Assembly (NCBI RefSeq): GCF_003259315.1
Contig: NZ_QLLT01000001.1
Location: forward strand, 454,262 to 518,261
Length of the DNA: 64,000 nt
Direction of reading: 5' to 3'
DNA from: Kitasatospora sp. SolWspMP-SS2h
Lineage (GTDB): Bacteria > Actinomycetota > Actinomycetes > Streptomycetales > Streptomycetaceae
A program made the position numbers and the translations under genes. The notes under the pieces are model-generated. The model made no database searches. It was not told where the DNA came from and saw only the letters and a program-made list of their open reading frames with translations. Position 1 is the stretch's first letter. Every line of letters begins with the position of its first letter. This document shows positions 44,664-53,360 of this stretch, in pieces.

Positions 44664-45020
44664 ATGATCCAGATCGCCGACATCCGGGAGTGGCGCAACC
44701 ACGACGTGGTCGACCAGGACGACAAGAAGATCGGCAGCCTGGAGAACGTCTACGTCGACACCGCCACCGACGCACCCTCCTTCGCCACCGTGACGGTCGG
44801 CCTCCCGGGCCGGCACCGGCTGGTGTTCGTCCCGATCACGGACGCGGTGGCGGGCCCCGACTACCTCCGGGTGCCGTTCGGTCGCGGCGACGTGAAGAAC
44901 GCGCCGTCCATTGGCACGGACGACGTGCTCACCGCCGAACAGGAGCCCGAGGTCTTCGCGCACTACCACCTCGACTACGCCACCGGCGCGGGCGGCGAAC
45001 GGCGTCTCGCCCGCCGCTGA
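44664..45020 (+). CDS. PRC-barrel domain protein
   Basis: A 118-residue protein with a PRC-barrel (about residues 8-75): WRNHDVVDQDDKKIGSLENV, YVDTATDAPSFATVTVG. PRC barrels occur in RNA processing and envelope-associated stress proteins; the role here is unknown. ATG at 44664 begins the domain and has GAGG upstream. Confidence 0.87.
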   Translation: MIQIADIREWRNHDVVDQDDKKIGSLENVYVDTATDAPSFATVTVGLPGRHRLVFVPITDAVAGPDYLRVPFGRGDVKNAPSIGTDDVLTAEQEPEVFAHYHLDYATGAGGERRLARR

Positions 45021-45105
45021 ACCGCGAACCGCGGACCCCGACGGGCGGACAGCACGACGACAGGCTCGGCGGCGGGCCCCGGCGTGCCAGTGCCAGGCCG
45101 GCGCG

Positions 45106-45501
45106 TCAGGCCGACAGCAGCCCGGCCAGCCCGCCGTCCCAGTCGATCCGCTCGGACTCCTCGCCCAGCGGCACCGACTCGGTGGTGGCGGTGAGGAACG
45201 CGGCCAGCTCGGCACGGTCGACGGTGAGGATCACCGAGTCGCCCGCACGGCCGAGCACCAGGCGGAGCAGCCCGCCGTCGATCGGCGTGAAGCGGATGTC
45301 GCCCTCCCCGACCGGCCCGCACAGCGAGGCCAGCAGCATCTCCCGGGACAGCACCCAGCTGGCCCCGGCGGCCCGCTCCCCGAAGTCGAGACGCACCGCG
45401 TACGGGTCGTCGGGCCGGTAGCGCCAGTCGGTGTCGAGGGCGACGGTGGAGCCGTCGGGGATGAGCAGGTGCAGGGTGATCTGCTCGGTCACAGGACCCA
45501 T
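45106..45501 (-). CDS. SsgA-like (SALP) sporulation/cell-division regulator
   Basis: A 131-residue SsgA/SsgB family protein, found only in sporulating actinobacteria. Family segments: TLHLLIPDGSTVALDTDWRY, DDPYAVRLDFGERAAGASWV and SREMLLASLCGPVGEGDIRF. SALPs recruit FtsZ or steer septum and spore-wall remodelling. GGGAG precedes the ATG at 45501. Which of the SsgA-G subgroups it belongs to is not clear. Confidence 0.9.
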   Translation of the reverse strand: MGPVTEQITLHLLIPDGSTVALDTDWRYRPDDPYAVRLDFGERAAGASWVLSREMLLASLCGPVGEGDIRFTPIDGGLLRLVLGRAGDSVILTVDRAELAAFLTATTESVPLGEESERIDWDGGLAGLLSA

Positions 45502-45835
45502 GGCGGTGCTCCCTTCCGTTTCTCGCAGACGGGCGGACAGTCGAGCGGGGTGAGCAAGCGGGGTGAGGGAGCGAGCGCAATGCCTCTCACAGTCACGAGT
45601 GGGCATCACGGCCGTGAGACCCTATCGCACACACACCGACCCATCGCGCTCGCTAGTACTTGTTGCAAACACAACGGCCTCTCACAGTGCAAATGTCGAG
45701 CACGTCAGCAAGAGGCTCTAACGGTCATGAGCGCCCATCGCGATCACGACTACCCATTGCGGCGCGAACCCCCGCCTCCAGCGGGGCGGTACGCGCCAGC
45801 CGGGCACCCGGAGGGCGCCGGCAGACACCGGGCGC
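45502..45835. other. AT-richer regulatory region with 12-bp direct repeat
   Basis: 334 bp without a gene, the least GC-rich part of the window, upstream of the SALP gene. GCCTCTCACAGT occurs twice (45582-45593 and 45677-45688), and GTTGCAAACACAAC (about 45662) is a short inverted repeat. It probably contains the SALP promoter; no RNA gene is recognised. Confidence 0.5.
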
Positions 45836-46207
45836 TCAGGCCGCCATGTGCTGCCGGTGGCCTTCGACGTGGGCCTTGAAGGCGGCGAGTTCGTCTATGA
45901 CCCGGCGGTCGGTGAAGCCGAGGCCCTCGACCAGGTGGTCCCACAGCCCGTGGGGTTCGGTGTCGAGCTGGAGCATCAGCCGGGTGGCCTGGTCGGCGGC
46001 GCGGTGGAAGGTGACCACGCCGGAGTGTCCGGGCAGGTCGGGGCCGCCGCTCCAGGCGATCCGGTCGGGCGGCAGCACCTCGGTCGCGGTGGCGCCGCGC
46101 CCGGCCCCGCCGCGCATGCACTCCGGCAGCGGCGAGTAGTCGGTCCACTCGCGGTAGACGTCGCCGATCGGCGCGTCGATCTCGATGGATTCCTCGATCC
46201 GGCCCAT
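45836..46207 (-). CDS. SRPBCC family (START-like) protein
   Basis: A 123-residue helix-grip protein: GRIEESIEIDAPIGDVYREW, DRIAWSGGPDLPGHSGVVTF and LEP-like end. Such coenzyme-binding folds bind lipids or polyketides or act as cyclases. ATG at 46207 is eight bases after GGAGGGA. It is divergent from the sigma factor gene. Confidence 0.88.
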   Translation of the reverse strand: MGRIEESIEIDAPIGDVYREWTDYSPLPECMRGGAGRGATATEVLPPDRIAWSGGPDLPGHSGVVTFHRAADQATRLMLQLDTEPHGLWDHLVEGLGFTDRRVIDELAAFKAHVEGHRQHMAA

Positions 46208-46452
46208 GGATGTTCCCTCCTCCGCCGAGCTGCGGCCGCCGGGTGCGGTCCGCCTCCGAGGGCCGCCTGCCCCACCCGTCGCCACCCATGCGCGTTCGGT
46301 GGCCATTTCGGTGTGCAATGCTCTGAAGCCACCCCGGAAATCACCCCGGCACACCCTTCACCAAACCTTCACACATGCGGTAGGCATGGTCGACGATGGG
46401 CCGGGTAACCGGGGACGGACCGGCCGGAGACGAGGAAAGGACTGGCATCCCC

Positions 46453-47376
46453 GTGCCCACTGATGAGCTTCTCCTGACTGCCCCTGTAGAGGCCCCCTCC
46501 GACCACGCCAGGTCGGACGATCACACCGGATCCTTCGCCCCGGCCTCCATGCCCACCCCCGTCCGCCTCCCCGGGCTCGACCCGGCGCTGCTCGCCGACC
46601 CGGCGAACACCACCCCGGCCGACGCCCGCGAGCTGACCAGGGTGCTGCTGCGCCGGCTGGCCCGCCTGGAGGAGGGCACCCGGGAGTTCAGCTACGTCCG
46701 GAACACCCTGATCGAATTGAACCTGACCCTGGTCCGGTTCGCGATCCGGCGCTTCGGCCACAGCAAGGAGCCCTACGACGACCTGATGCAGGTCGGCTCG
46801 GTCGGCCTGATCAAGGCGATCGACCGGTTCGACCCCGAGCTGGGCGTCGAGTTCACCACGTACGCGGTCCCCACCATCGTCGGTGAGATACGCCGCCACT
46901 TCCGGGACACCACCTGGTCCGTGCACGTGCCGCGCCGCCTCCAGGAGCTGCGCCTGGACCTGGCGAAGGCACAGGACGCGCTGGCCCAGACCCTGGACCG
47001 GGAGCCGACCGTCGCCGACCTCGCCGAGTACCTCTCGATCTCCGAGGAAGACGTGATCGAGGGTCTGGCCGCCGCGAACGCGCACACCGCCGGATCGCTC
47101 GACCTGACCTCCCCGGGCGAGGGCGACGGGCAGCAGCCCGCCGAGCGCCTCGGCCAGGTGGACGGCCGGTTCGCGCTGGTGGAGAACCTGGTCGCGCTGA
47201 AGCCGCTGATCGCCCAGCTCCCCGAGCGGGACCGGCAGATCCTGGCCATGCGGTTCAGCGAGGACCTCACCCAGTCGCAGATCGGCGCCCGCCTCGGGCT
47301 GTCCCAGATGCACGTGTCCCGTCTGCTGTCCCGCACCCTGGCCCGGCTCCGCACCGGCCTCGACGCGACCAACTGA
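46453..47376 (+). CDS. SigB/SigF/SigG family RNA polymerase sigma factor
   Basis: A 307-residue group 3 sigma factor. Region 2: RNTLIELNLTLVRFAIRRFG, DLMQVGSVGLIKAIDRFDPE, GVEFTTYAVPTIVGEIRRHF; region 3: QELRLDLAKAQDALAQ; region 4: LPERDRQILAMRFSEDLTQS, QIGARLGLSQMHVSRLLSRT. It controls stress or developmental genes and is usually held by an anti-sigma factor. GTG at 46453 is preferred because AGGAAAGG lies upstream, though at a long spacing; ATG at 46396 is the alternative. STAS and ATPase genes follow. Confidence 0.92.
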   Translation: MPTDELLLTAPVEAPSDHARSDDHTGSFAPASMPTPVRLPGLDPALLADPANTTPADARELTRVLLRRLARLEEGTREFSYVRNTLIELNLTLVRFAIRRFGHSKEPYDDLMQVGSVGLIKAIDRFDPELGVEFTTYAVPTIVGEIRRHFRDTTWSVHVPRRLQELRLDLAKAQDALAQTLDREPTVADLAEYLSISEEDVIEGLAAANAHTAGSLDLTSPGEGDGQQPAERLGQVDGRFALVENLVALKPLIAQLPERDRQILAMRFSEDLTQSQIGARLGLSQMHVSRLLSRTLARLRTGLDATN

Positions 47377-47509
47377 CAGGCACGTCAAACTCTCGTTGTT
47401 GCGGCGGCCCCCGCCGTCCGCACCGACCACACCGGGCACCCCGTCTCGACCGACACGCCCGACAGTGCGTAAGGTCGAGGCAGATCGGTCGAGAGGGAAC
47501 AGGACGAGG

Positions 47510-47878
47510 ATGCCAGCCGAGAACATGCCCGTGGCCCCCCTGGCGGTCGATGTGTGGCGTACGCCCTCCAGAGCAGCCGTGTGCGTGCTCTCCGGCGACC
47601 TGGACATCGAAACCCTGACCCCCGCTCGGGAGGCGCTCGACCTACTGGTCGCCGAGCGCCCCCCGGCGCTGGTCGTCGACCTGGGGCGGGTCGATTTCTG
47701 TGACTCGTCCGGATTGAACCTGCTGCTCCAGACCCGGATGGCGGCCGCCGACAGTGGGCTGTCCTTCCACCTGGCAGCACTCTCCGGATCGGTCCGACAC
47801 CTGCTCGAACTAACCGGCGCGAAGGCGGTGTTCACTATCCATGAAAGCGTGGACGCCGCCCTCGCGGCAGACAGCTGA
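47510..47878 (+). CDS. STAS-domain anti-sigma factor antagonist
   Basis: A 122-residue SpoIIAA/RsbV-like protein. The conserved phosphorylation loop is VDFCDSSGLNLLLQTR, with the Ser after Asp as the phosphosite. Dephosphorylated, it should bind the anti-sigma kinase and free the sigma factor. It follows the sigma gene by 134 bp and precedes the kinase-like gene by 137 bp, so the three form a partner-switching module. Confidence 0.9.
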   Translation: MPAENMPVAPLAVDVWRTPSRAAVCVLSGDLDIETLTPAREALDLLVAERPPALVVDLGRVDFCDSSGLNLLLQTRMAAADSGLSFHLAALSGSVRHLLELTGAKAVFTIHESVDAALAADS

Positions 47879-48014
47879 CCGGCCCCTCCCGGGCCGTCGG
47901 CCACCTGCTGTATCCGTACCGTCGGCCGCACCGGGCATAATCCGGACGCGGCCGGGAAACCGACCCGTGAGAGCAAGCTGTGAGAGCGCCGTCGAGAACG
48001 AAGGGAACCCGCAC

Positions 48015-48482
48015 GTGACACCGAGCCGGGGCACCCTGGACGGCGACCGTCCGGACGCGGGGGCGGCGCTGCCCCCCGGCGGGCAGCGCCGACGCCTGCG
48101 ACTGGCGGGCGTTCCGCGCCCGGTGGCCCGGGCCCGGGGGTTCACCGCCGAGGCGCTGGGCGACTGGTCGTGGTCCACGCCGCCCGACCCGGACCTCGCC
48201 GAGGACGTCGTCCTGCTGGTCGCCGAACTGGTCGGCAACGCGATGCTGCACGCCGGCGGCCCGCTGGAGCTGGTCCTCCACGCGACGCCCGACCGGCTGC
48301 GGATCGAGGTCAGCGACGCGTCCGAGGTCCTGCCCGAGCTGCGCACCCCGCACCGCCCCGGCCTGCCGGGCGGGCACGGGCTGTACATCGTGGAGCGCAC
48401 CGCCGACCGCTGGGGCGCGGACCGGCACGCCCAGGGCAAGTCCATCTGGGCGGAGATCGACGCCACCCGGCTGCTCGCGTAG
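48015..48482 (+). CDS. ATP-binding anti-sigma kinase-like protein (RsbW type)
   Basis: A 155-residue GHKL protein: N-box LLVAELVGNAMLHAGGPLEL, RIEVSDASEVLP and G-box GGHGLYIVERTADRWG. It likely phosphorylates the STAS protein and binds the sigma factor. GTG at 48015 is the nearest good start; the N-terminal 35 residues are poorly conserved. Confidence 0.88.
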   Translation: MTPSRGTLDGDRPDAGAALPPGGQRRRLRLAGVPRPVARARGFTAEALGDWSWSTPPDPDLAEDVVLLVAELVGNAMLHAGGPLELVLHATPDRLRIEVSDASEVLPELRTPHRPGLPGGHGLYIVERTADRWGADRHAQGKSIWAEIDATRLLA

Positions 48483-48559
48483 CCCCACCCCGGGCCCGCC
48501 CGCCCGGGTCCGCACCACCCGCACCTCGTGCGGCGCGCGCGTCCGGTCGTGACGCCGCG

Positions 48560-48610
48560 CGCAGAACGGAGGCGGTCCCCGTTCGTTCCGGGGACCGCCT
48601 CCGTTCTGCG
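48560..48610. terminator. 21-bp hairpin after the anti-sigma kinase gene
   Basis: Perfect inverted repeat: 48560-48580 with 48590-48610, 9-base loop. It lies 78 bases past the kinase stop and 29 bases before a second, longer hairpin. Most likely the terminator of the upstream operon. Confidence 0.8.
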
Positions 48611-48638
48611 TCTGCGTGTCTCCGTGGTCTCTGTGTCT

Positions 48639-48728
48639 ACGCCGGCTGAGCGCCCGGACGTCGCAGCGCCCGCACCCCGGGACGTTCGGGGGTGCGGGCG
48701 CTGCGACGTCCGGGCGCTCAGCCGGCGT
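48639..48728. terminator. 40-bp perfect hairpin overlapping the end of the WhiB-like gene
   Basis: Left arm 48639-48678, right arm 48689-48728, all 40 bases paired, 10-base loop. The right arm includes the stop and last two to three codons of the minus-strand WhiB-like gene. It can terminate transcription in both directions, but is about twice as long as a normal terminator stem. Confidence 0.8.
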
Positions 48729-49014
48729 GGGCGCGGTTGCGCCGCCTGCGGCGCAGCATGCCGCGCCGTTCCTCCTCGGTGCGGCCGCCCCACACGCCGT
48801 AGCGTTCGCGGGCGGCCAGCGCGTGCCGCAGGCAGCGTTCGCGGACGGGGCAGCGGGCGCAGACGGCCTTGGCCGCGCGGTCGCGGTCGTCGTGGGCCTG
48901 GCCGCGTTCCCCGGCGGGGTGGAAGAACAGCTGGGAGTCGCCGCGGCAGGCCCCGGCGAGCTGCCAGTCCCACTCCTCCTCGAGGGCACCGGGCAGGCGC
49001 GAGATCACGGTCAT
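48718..49014 (-). CDS. WhiB-like (Wbl) iron-sulfur transcriptional regulator
   Basis: A 98-residue Wbl protein. The four [4Fe-4S] ligands are Cys23, Cys52, Cys55 and Cys61 (ACRGDS, VCARCPVRERC), followed by the GVWGG turn (residues 73-77) and a basic C-terminus RRRRRNRAH for DNA binding. Wbl proteins control development, redox response or antibiotic tolerance, usually by binding sigma factor region 4. Subgroup not assigned. Confidence 0.93.
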   Translation of the reverse strand: MTVISRLPGALEEEWDWQLAGACRGDSQLFFHPAGERGQAHDDRDRAAKAVCARCPVRERCLRHALAARERYGVWGGRTEEERRGMLRRRRRNRAHAG

Positions 49015-49267
49015 CGGATGCTCCTTCCGTCGGACGGTCGGATCAACGGTTGGACAGATGGACGGATGAACGGATGTCCTGTCCGTCTAACCGCGATCCG
49101 CCGACCGAAGCCCCCCGGCCAGAAGGACCGAACCACCGCTCCCCGACCGCAGCCCCAGGGGGCGGGAGCGGGCCGGGCCAGGCCAGGCCGGTGCCGGCTG
49201 GCGGGTTCGGCGGGGACGGGGCACGGTGGATGGGGGGACGTTGTGCACCGTCGCGAGAGGAGAGGCC

Positions 49268-49345
49268 ATGTCGTCGAAGCGCCGCCGCAAGAAGAAGGCC
49301 CGCGCGAGGCGCGGAGCGAACCACGGCCGTCGGCCCCAGTGCTGA
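49268..49345 (+). CDS. small ribosomal protein bL37
   Basis: A 25-residue, strongly basic protein: MSSKRRRKKKARARRGANHG followed by RRPQC. The RKKKAR and GANHGRRP pattern is that of bL37, an actinobacterial 50S subunit protein of about 24-25 residues. ATG at 49268 is preceded by AGAGGAGAGG. The ending Cys is atypical. Such short genes are easily missed. Confidence 0.85.
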   Translation: MSSKRRRKKKARARRGANHGRRPQC

Positions 49346-49389
49346 CCGCCCCACGCCCCGCACCGACCGCCGCCGCCGACCACTGACGA

Positions 49390-49445
49390 CGCCGAAGCGG
49401 CCGCCGCACCGGAACCCCAGCCCCGGTACGGCGGCCGCTTCGGCG
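49390..49445. terminator. long hairpin terminator after bL37 gene
   Basis: 17-bp perfect stem (49390-49406 with 49429-49445) extended inward by a further 5 bp (49408-49412 with 49423-49427). It separates bL37 (+) from the convergent MpaB-like gene (-). Confidence 0.88.
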
Positions 49446-49488
49446 CGTTCTCCCGCCCTACGCCGCCGACAGCCGTCGGCAGCGGCCG

Positions 49489-50472
49489 TCAGCCGCGGGC
49501 CGCGTCCGTCCGGACGGCGGGGGTCCCGGCGGCCCGGGCCGTGGCGGCGGCGCGGATCGGCGACAGCCCGCAGGCCCAGACCATGACCGCGCCGAGCAGG
49601 CGGGCCGACGGGCGGTCCCAGAGCCGGCGGACGGCCCAGGGGCGGTGGATGCCGAGCGTGCGGCGGGCCCGGGCGGACAGCAGGCCGACGGCCGCGTTGG
49701 TGAGGACCCGGACGGCCAGGCGTTCGCGCCGGGTCCGGCCGAAGGCGCGCAGCAGGGCGACGGCCTCCAGCGCCTCCGGGGTGGCCCGCAGCGCGCCGCG
49801 CACCCCGGCCAGGTAGCGGGCGAGTCCGGCGCGTGAGACGGGTACGCCGTCCGCGCCCAGGAGTTGGCCGATCTGCGCGACCTCGGCGAGGTAGTCGTCG
49901 CACTCCGGTCCGCTCAACTTCGCTCCCCCGGCGAAGACTTGGTACCCGGCCAGGAAGCAGGAGGTCTCGGCGGTGTGCACCCAGCACAGCAGGTCGGGGT
50001 CGTCGGCCCGGTACGGGCGGCCCTCGGCGTCGCGACCGCGGACGTAGCCGTGGACGCGGCGGACCGCCGCGATCGCGGCTTCGGCGGCGGCGGAGGAGCC
50101 GAGCGTGGTGGTGGAGACGAAGCGGGCGGTGCGGTGCAGCCGTCCGACGGGATCGGTGCGGTAGTCGGAGTGCTCGGCGACGGCGCGCATCGCCACGGGG
50201 TGCAGCGACTGGAGCATCAGCGCGGCGAACCCGCCGACCAGCATCCCGGCCGGGTGCCCGTGCACCCGCCACACCACGCTGTCGGGCCCGAACAGCCCGG
50301 GGTCGCCGGGCGGCCGGTCGTAGCGTTCCAGGTTCAGGTCGGCGCCGTGCACCGTGGAGTTGATCTCGCGCAGCAGCCTGTACCGCAGCGCCTCCACCGG
50401 CCGTCGCCATCCGCCGCCCGGGGCGATCCGCCCGGCTGTCACCCGTCCGTCCGCGACCCGCCCGTCCGTCAT
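49489..50472 (-). CDS. DUF2236/oxygenase MpaB family protein
   Basis: A 327-residue protein of the ER-bound oxygenase MpaB (DUF2236) family: VWRVHGHPAGMLVGGFAALM, LQSLHPVAMRAVAEHSDYRT, RFVSTTTLGSSAAAEAAIAA and DPDLLCWVHTAETSCFLAGY. Conserved His and Arg residues may bind heme, as in latex-clearing protein relatives. Substrate unknown. ATG at 50472 is favoured; the frame stays open upstream to 50583 with Arg-rich, non-coding-like residues. Confidence 0.85.
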   Translation of the reverse strand: MTDGRVADGRVTAGRIAPGGGWRRPVEALRYRLLREINSTVHGADLNLERYDRPPGDPGLFGPDSVVWRVHGHPAGMLVGGFAALMLQSLHPVAMRAVAEHSDYRTDPVGRLHRTARFVSTTTLGSSAAAEAAIAAVRRVHGYVRGRDAEGRPYRADDPDLLCWVHTAETSCFLAGYQVFAGGAKLSGPECDDYLAEVAQIGQLLGADGVPVSRAGLARYLAGVRGALRATPEALEAVALLRAFGRTRRERLAVRVLTNAAVGLLSARARRTLGIHRPWAVRRLWDRPSARLLGAVMVWACGLSPIRAAATARAAGTPAVRTDAARG

Positions 50473-50687
50473 GCCGCACCGCCGTTCCCGGTCCGCCCGG
50501 GCCGCTCTCCGGCCCCTCGCCGCCACCCTACGTCGGGGTGGTGCGCGGGCGGGACGGTCGGGGAGGAAGCGGGTGCGGCGCATGGGACGGGAGGAGAAGG
50601 GAGCTGACAGGCCGCCGGATCGCGGCTACCATCGGCGGCGATGACTACTCATGGATTGGAGGTCCCGTCCTTCCGAAGTGAGTGCTG

Positions 50688-52028
50688 ATGCACGACACTT
50701 CCCTCCTGGACGAGGACACTCGCCACAGTTTCTGGTCGCGCGTCCGGCGTTTCGCCGTTCCCCCGGCCATGATCGAGACCGCCACCGCCCGCCGTGCGCT
50801 GGGCGATTGGGGCGGAGCCTGCGCGGCGGCCGGATGCGATCCGGGCTTCGAGCTGCGCGCCGTCTCCCGGGCATACGGGTCCGAGCTGGCCGGTCGGCTC
50901 CGGGCCGATCTGCGGCACCTGGCCCCCGACCTGCTGCGCTGGCACCTGCCGCGGGTCGCCCCGGACGGGCTGCTGCGGCCCGGGCTGACGCTGACCCTGG
51001 CCCGCTACCCGCGCGACGGGGACGCGGCGCCACTGCACCTGGTGGCCCGGACGGCGCCCGGCCACGCGGCGGCGGCCCAACGCGTCACCCTGACGCTGTG
51101 GGACGCCGCCGCCCGCCCGGCCGCACGGGCCCGGCCGCGCCCCGACCCGCGCTTCCGCCTCGACCTGCACCGGCACCTCTGGGACGCCCGCCGCGCCCCC
51201 GAACTCGCCTCCCGGACAGCAGAACTGACAGAGCATCAGTTTGCCCATCCGGCATGGGAGTTCGAGGCCGGACTGGTGCGTGCGGCGGACGGCCTGCCCG
51301 ACGGCGCACCCGTGGCGGTACGGCTCGGCCATCGGCGGCACCTGCTGCTAAGCACGTCCACGCCGCTGGACGCGCCCGCGGAGGTGCTCCGCGTCCCGCG
51401 CGGCCACCCCGTGCTGCCGGACGCCGCCACCTGGACGCCGCCCGACCTGCTACTGCTCCGCGCGGGGCTGATCGAACCGGACGCGCTGCACCCGCTGGTG
51501 GCCGCCGCGCTCGCACCCGGGCACCGGCCCGACCGGTCCGAACCGGTGCGCGAGGGCGGGACGTTGACGGTGGAGTGCCGGGGCGTGCCGCACCGGATCA
51601 CGGTGGTCGACGGGGTGCTCGTGCCGCTCGACCACGCCCCGGAGCAACTGCGGCGCGAGGAGGCACTGGTGGCGTTCGGCGGGCCGCCGCTGCCCTGCCT
51701 GCGGGCGATCGACCGCGCGCACCGGCAGCCGGAGAACCTGGACGGCATCCGGCAGCGGCTGCTGCACGGCGACCGCGCCGGGGCACTCACCGCCGTGCGC
51801 CGGCTGCTGGGCGCGGAGGCCGTCCTGCGCGAGGGCCCGCTCGCCGAGGCGCTGGACGGCGACGTCCACCGGCGGCTGGCGGGCAGCCTGTACGCGGCCG
51901 GGCTCGAACGCGGGCACGGCCGCTTCGGCGCCGTCCCCGCCCCCGCACCCGTCGCCCCGCGCCCGCACGGCCGCCCGCACCGCCAGCATCCCCGCGTCCC
52001 GCCGAAGCCGCCCCTGCGGCCCTGGTAG
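50688..52028 (+). CDS. protein of unknown function in AAA+/VWA gene unit
   Basis: A 446-residue soluble protein with no domain I recognise. Coding-like segments are LLDEDTRHSFWSRVRRFAVP, WEFEAGLVRAADGLPDGAPV, HRITVVDGVLVPLDHAPEQL and REEALVAFGGPPLPCLRAID. No catalytic motif or membrane segment is visible; the last 40 residues are Pro/Arg/His-rich. It lies 102 bp before the MoxR-like ATPase in the same direction, so it is probably an adaptor or target of the ATPase/VWA pair. A GTG at 50682 could start it two codons earlier. Confidence 0.78.
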   Translation: MHDTSLLDEDTRHSFWSRVRRFAVPPAMIETATARRALGDWGGACAAAGCDPGFELRAVSRAYGSELAGRLRADLRHLAPDLLRWHLPRVAPDGLLRPGLTLTLARYPRDGDAAPLHLVARTAPGHAAAAQRVTLTLWDAAARPAARARPRPDPRFRLDLHRHLWDARRAPELASRTAELTEHQFAHPAWEFEAGLVRAADGLPDGAPVAVRLGHRRHLLLSTSTPLDAPAEVLRVPRGHPVLPDAATWTPPDLLLLRAGLIEPDALHPLVAAALAPGHRPDRSEPVREGGTLTVECRGVPHRITVVDGVLVPLDHAPEQLRREEALVAFGGPPLPCLRAIDRAHRQPENLDGIRQRLLHGDRAGALTAVRRLLGAEAVLREGPLAEALDGDVHRRLAGSLYAAGLERGHGRFGAVPAPAPVAPRPHGRPHRQHPRVPPKPPLRPW

Positions 52029-52130
52029 GGCCGTCCGCTCCAGCACCGCACGCCCGTCAGGTACCCCGTAGCCACCGCTCCGCGCCCCGGGCCCCCTCCT
52101 CCCGCCCCTCGACCCCCAGGTGAATCACCC

Positions 52131-53360
52131 ATGCCTTCTTCCGCTGCTGCCACTTCGCCCCGACTCGCCCTCGCCGACCGGCTGCTGGGCCTCCTGAAGG
52201 AGTCCGTCACCGAGCCCCGCCAGGACCTCCAGGTCGAGGCGCTGACCCTCGCCGTCGCCGCCGACCTCCCGGTTCTGCTGTGGGGGGAGCCAGGCATCGG
52301 CAAGACCGCCGCGCTGACCCAGCTCGCCACCGAACTCGACCTGCCGCTCACCACGGTGATCGCCAGCGTCCACGAGCCGTCCGACTTCTCCGGGTTGCCG
52401 GTGATCGGCGACGACCCCGCCGCACAGGGCGTGCCGCTGGCGCCGCCGGACTGGGCGGTGCGGCTGGTCCGGCAGGGCCGCGGACTGCTGTTCCTCGACG
52501 AGCTGTCGACCGCCCCGCCGGCCGTGCAGGCCGCGCTGCTGCGCCTGGTCCTGGAGCGTCGCATCGGCGCGCTGCAACTCCCGCCGGGGGTGAGGATCGT
52601 GGCGGCGGCCAACCCGCGCGCCTCGGCCGCCGACGGCTGGGAGCTGAGCGCCCCGCTGGCCAACCGCTTCGTCCACCTGGACTGGGTGCACGACGCCGAG
52701 GTGGTGGTGCGCGGCCTCGGCGGCGTGTGGCCGCGCGCCGAGCTGCCCCGGCTCGACCCCGAACGGCTGTCCGCCGCCGTCGAGTTCGCCCGGCGCGCGG
52801 TGTGCGGGCTGCTCACCGTCCGGCCCGAGCTGACCCACCGGCTGCCGAGCGCCGAGACCAGGCGCGGCCGGGCCTGGCCGTCGCCCCGCAGCTGGGAGAT
52901 GACCATGCGGCTGCTGGCGTTCGGCTCGGCGGCCGGGTCCTCCCGCGAGGTGCTGTCGCTGCTGGTGCGCGGCACCGTCGGCGACGGGCCCGGGCTCGAA
53001 CTCCTGGCCGCCGTGGACCGGATGGACCTGCCCGCGCCCGAGGACCTGCTCGCCGACCCGGACGCCGCCGTGCTGCCCCGGCGCGGCGACCTGCGGCAGG
53101 CCGCCCTGGACGGCGTGGTGGCCGCCGTCCGCTCCCGACCGACCCGTGAACGCTGGGACGCCGCCTGGGCGTTGATGGCCCGGGCGCTGGAGAGCAGCCC
53201 GCCGGACGTGCTGGTGGTGCCGGTGACCACGCTCGCCGCGCTGCGCCAGGACGCCTGGGAGGTACCGGAGTTGATCAACCGCTTCGCGGGCGCGCTCCAG
53301 GTCTCCCGCCGGGCCGACCGCTCGGCCGCCCGGGTCCCCACCCGCACGGGCCGCCGATGA
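52131..53360 (+). CDS. MoxR-type AAA+ ATPase
   Basis: A 409-residue AAA+ protein. Walker A is GEPGIGKT (about 52-59), Walker B LLFLDELST, sensor 1 in RIVAAANPRASAADGWELS and the following arginine-finger region LANRFVHLDW. The N-terminal LLKESVTEPRQDLQVEALTL is typical of MoxR. These ATPases act as chaperones that mature or remodel partner complexes together with VWA-domain proteins. Its TGA overlaps the ATG of the VWA gene, so the two are made together. Confidence 0.93.
   Translation: MPSSAAATSPRLALADRLLGLLKESVTEPRQDLQVEALTLAVAADLPVLLWGEPGIGKTAALTQLATELDLPLTTVIASVHEPSDFSGLPVIGDDPAAQGVPLAPPDWAVRLVRQGRGLLFLDELSTAPPAVQAALLRLVLERRIGALQLPPGVRIVAAANPRASAADGWELSAPLANRFVHLDWVHDAEVVVRGLGGVWPRAELPRLDPERLSAAVEFARRAVCGLLTVRPELTHRLPSAETRRGRAWPSPRSWEMTMRLLAFGSAAGSSREVLSLLVRGTVGDGPGLELLAAVDRMDLPAPEDLLADPDAAVLPRRGDLRQAALDGVVAAVRSRPTRERWDAAWALMARALESSPPDVLVVPVTTLAALRQDAWEVPELINRFAGALQVSRRADRSAARVPTRTGRR

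Noticed and set aside
48560..48728. The two large inverted repeats as ends of a small mobile element
   Set aside because: Each is a compact hairpin with a 9-10 base loop, and no target-site duplication or transposase is seen.
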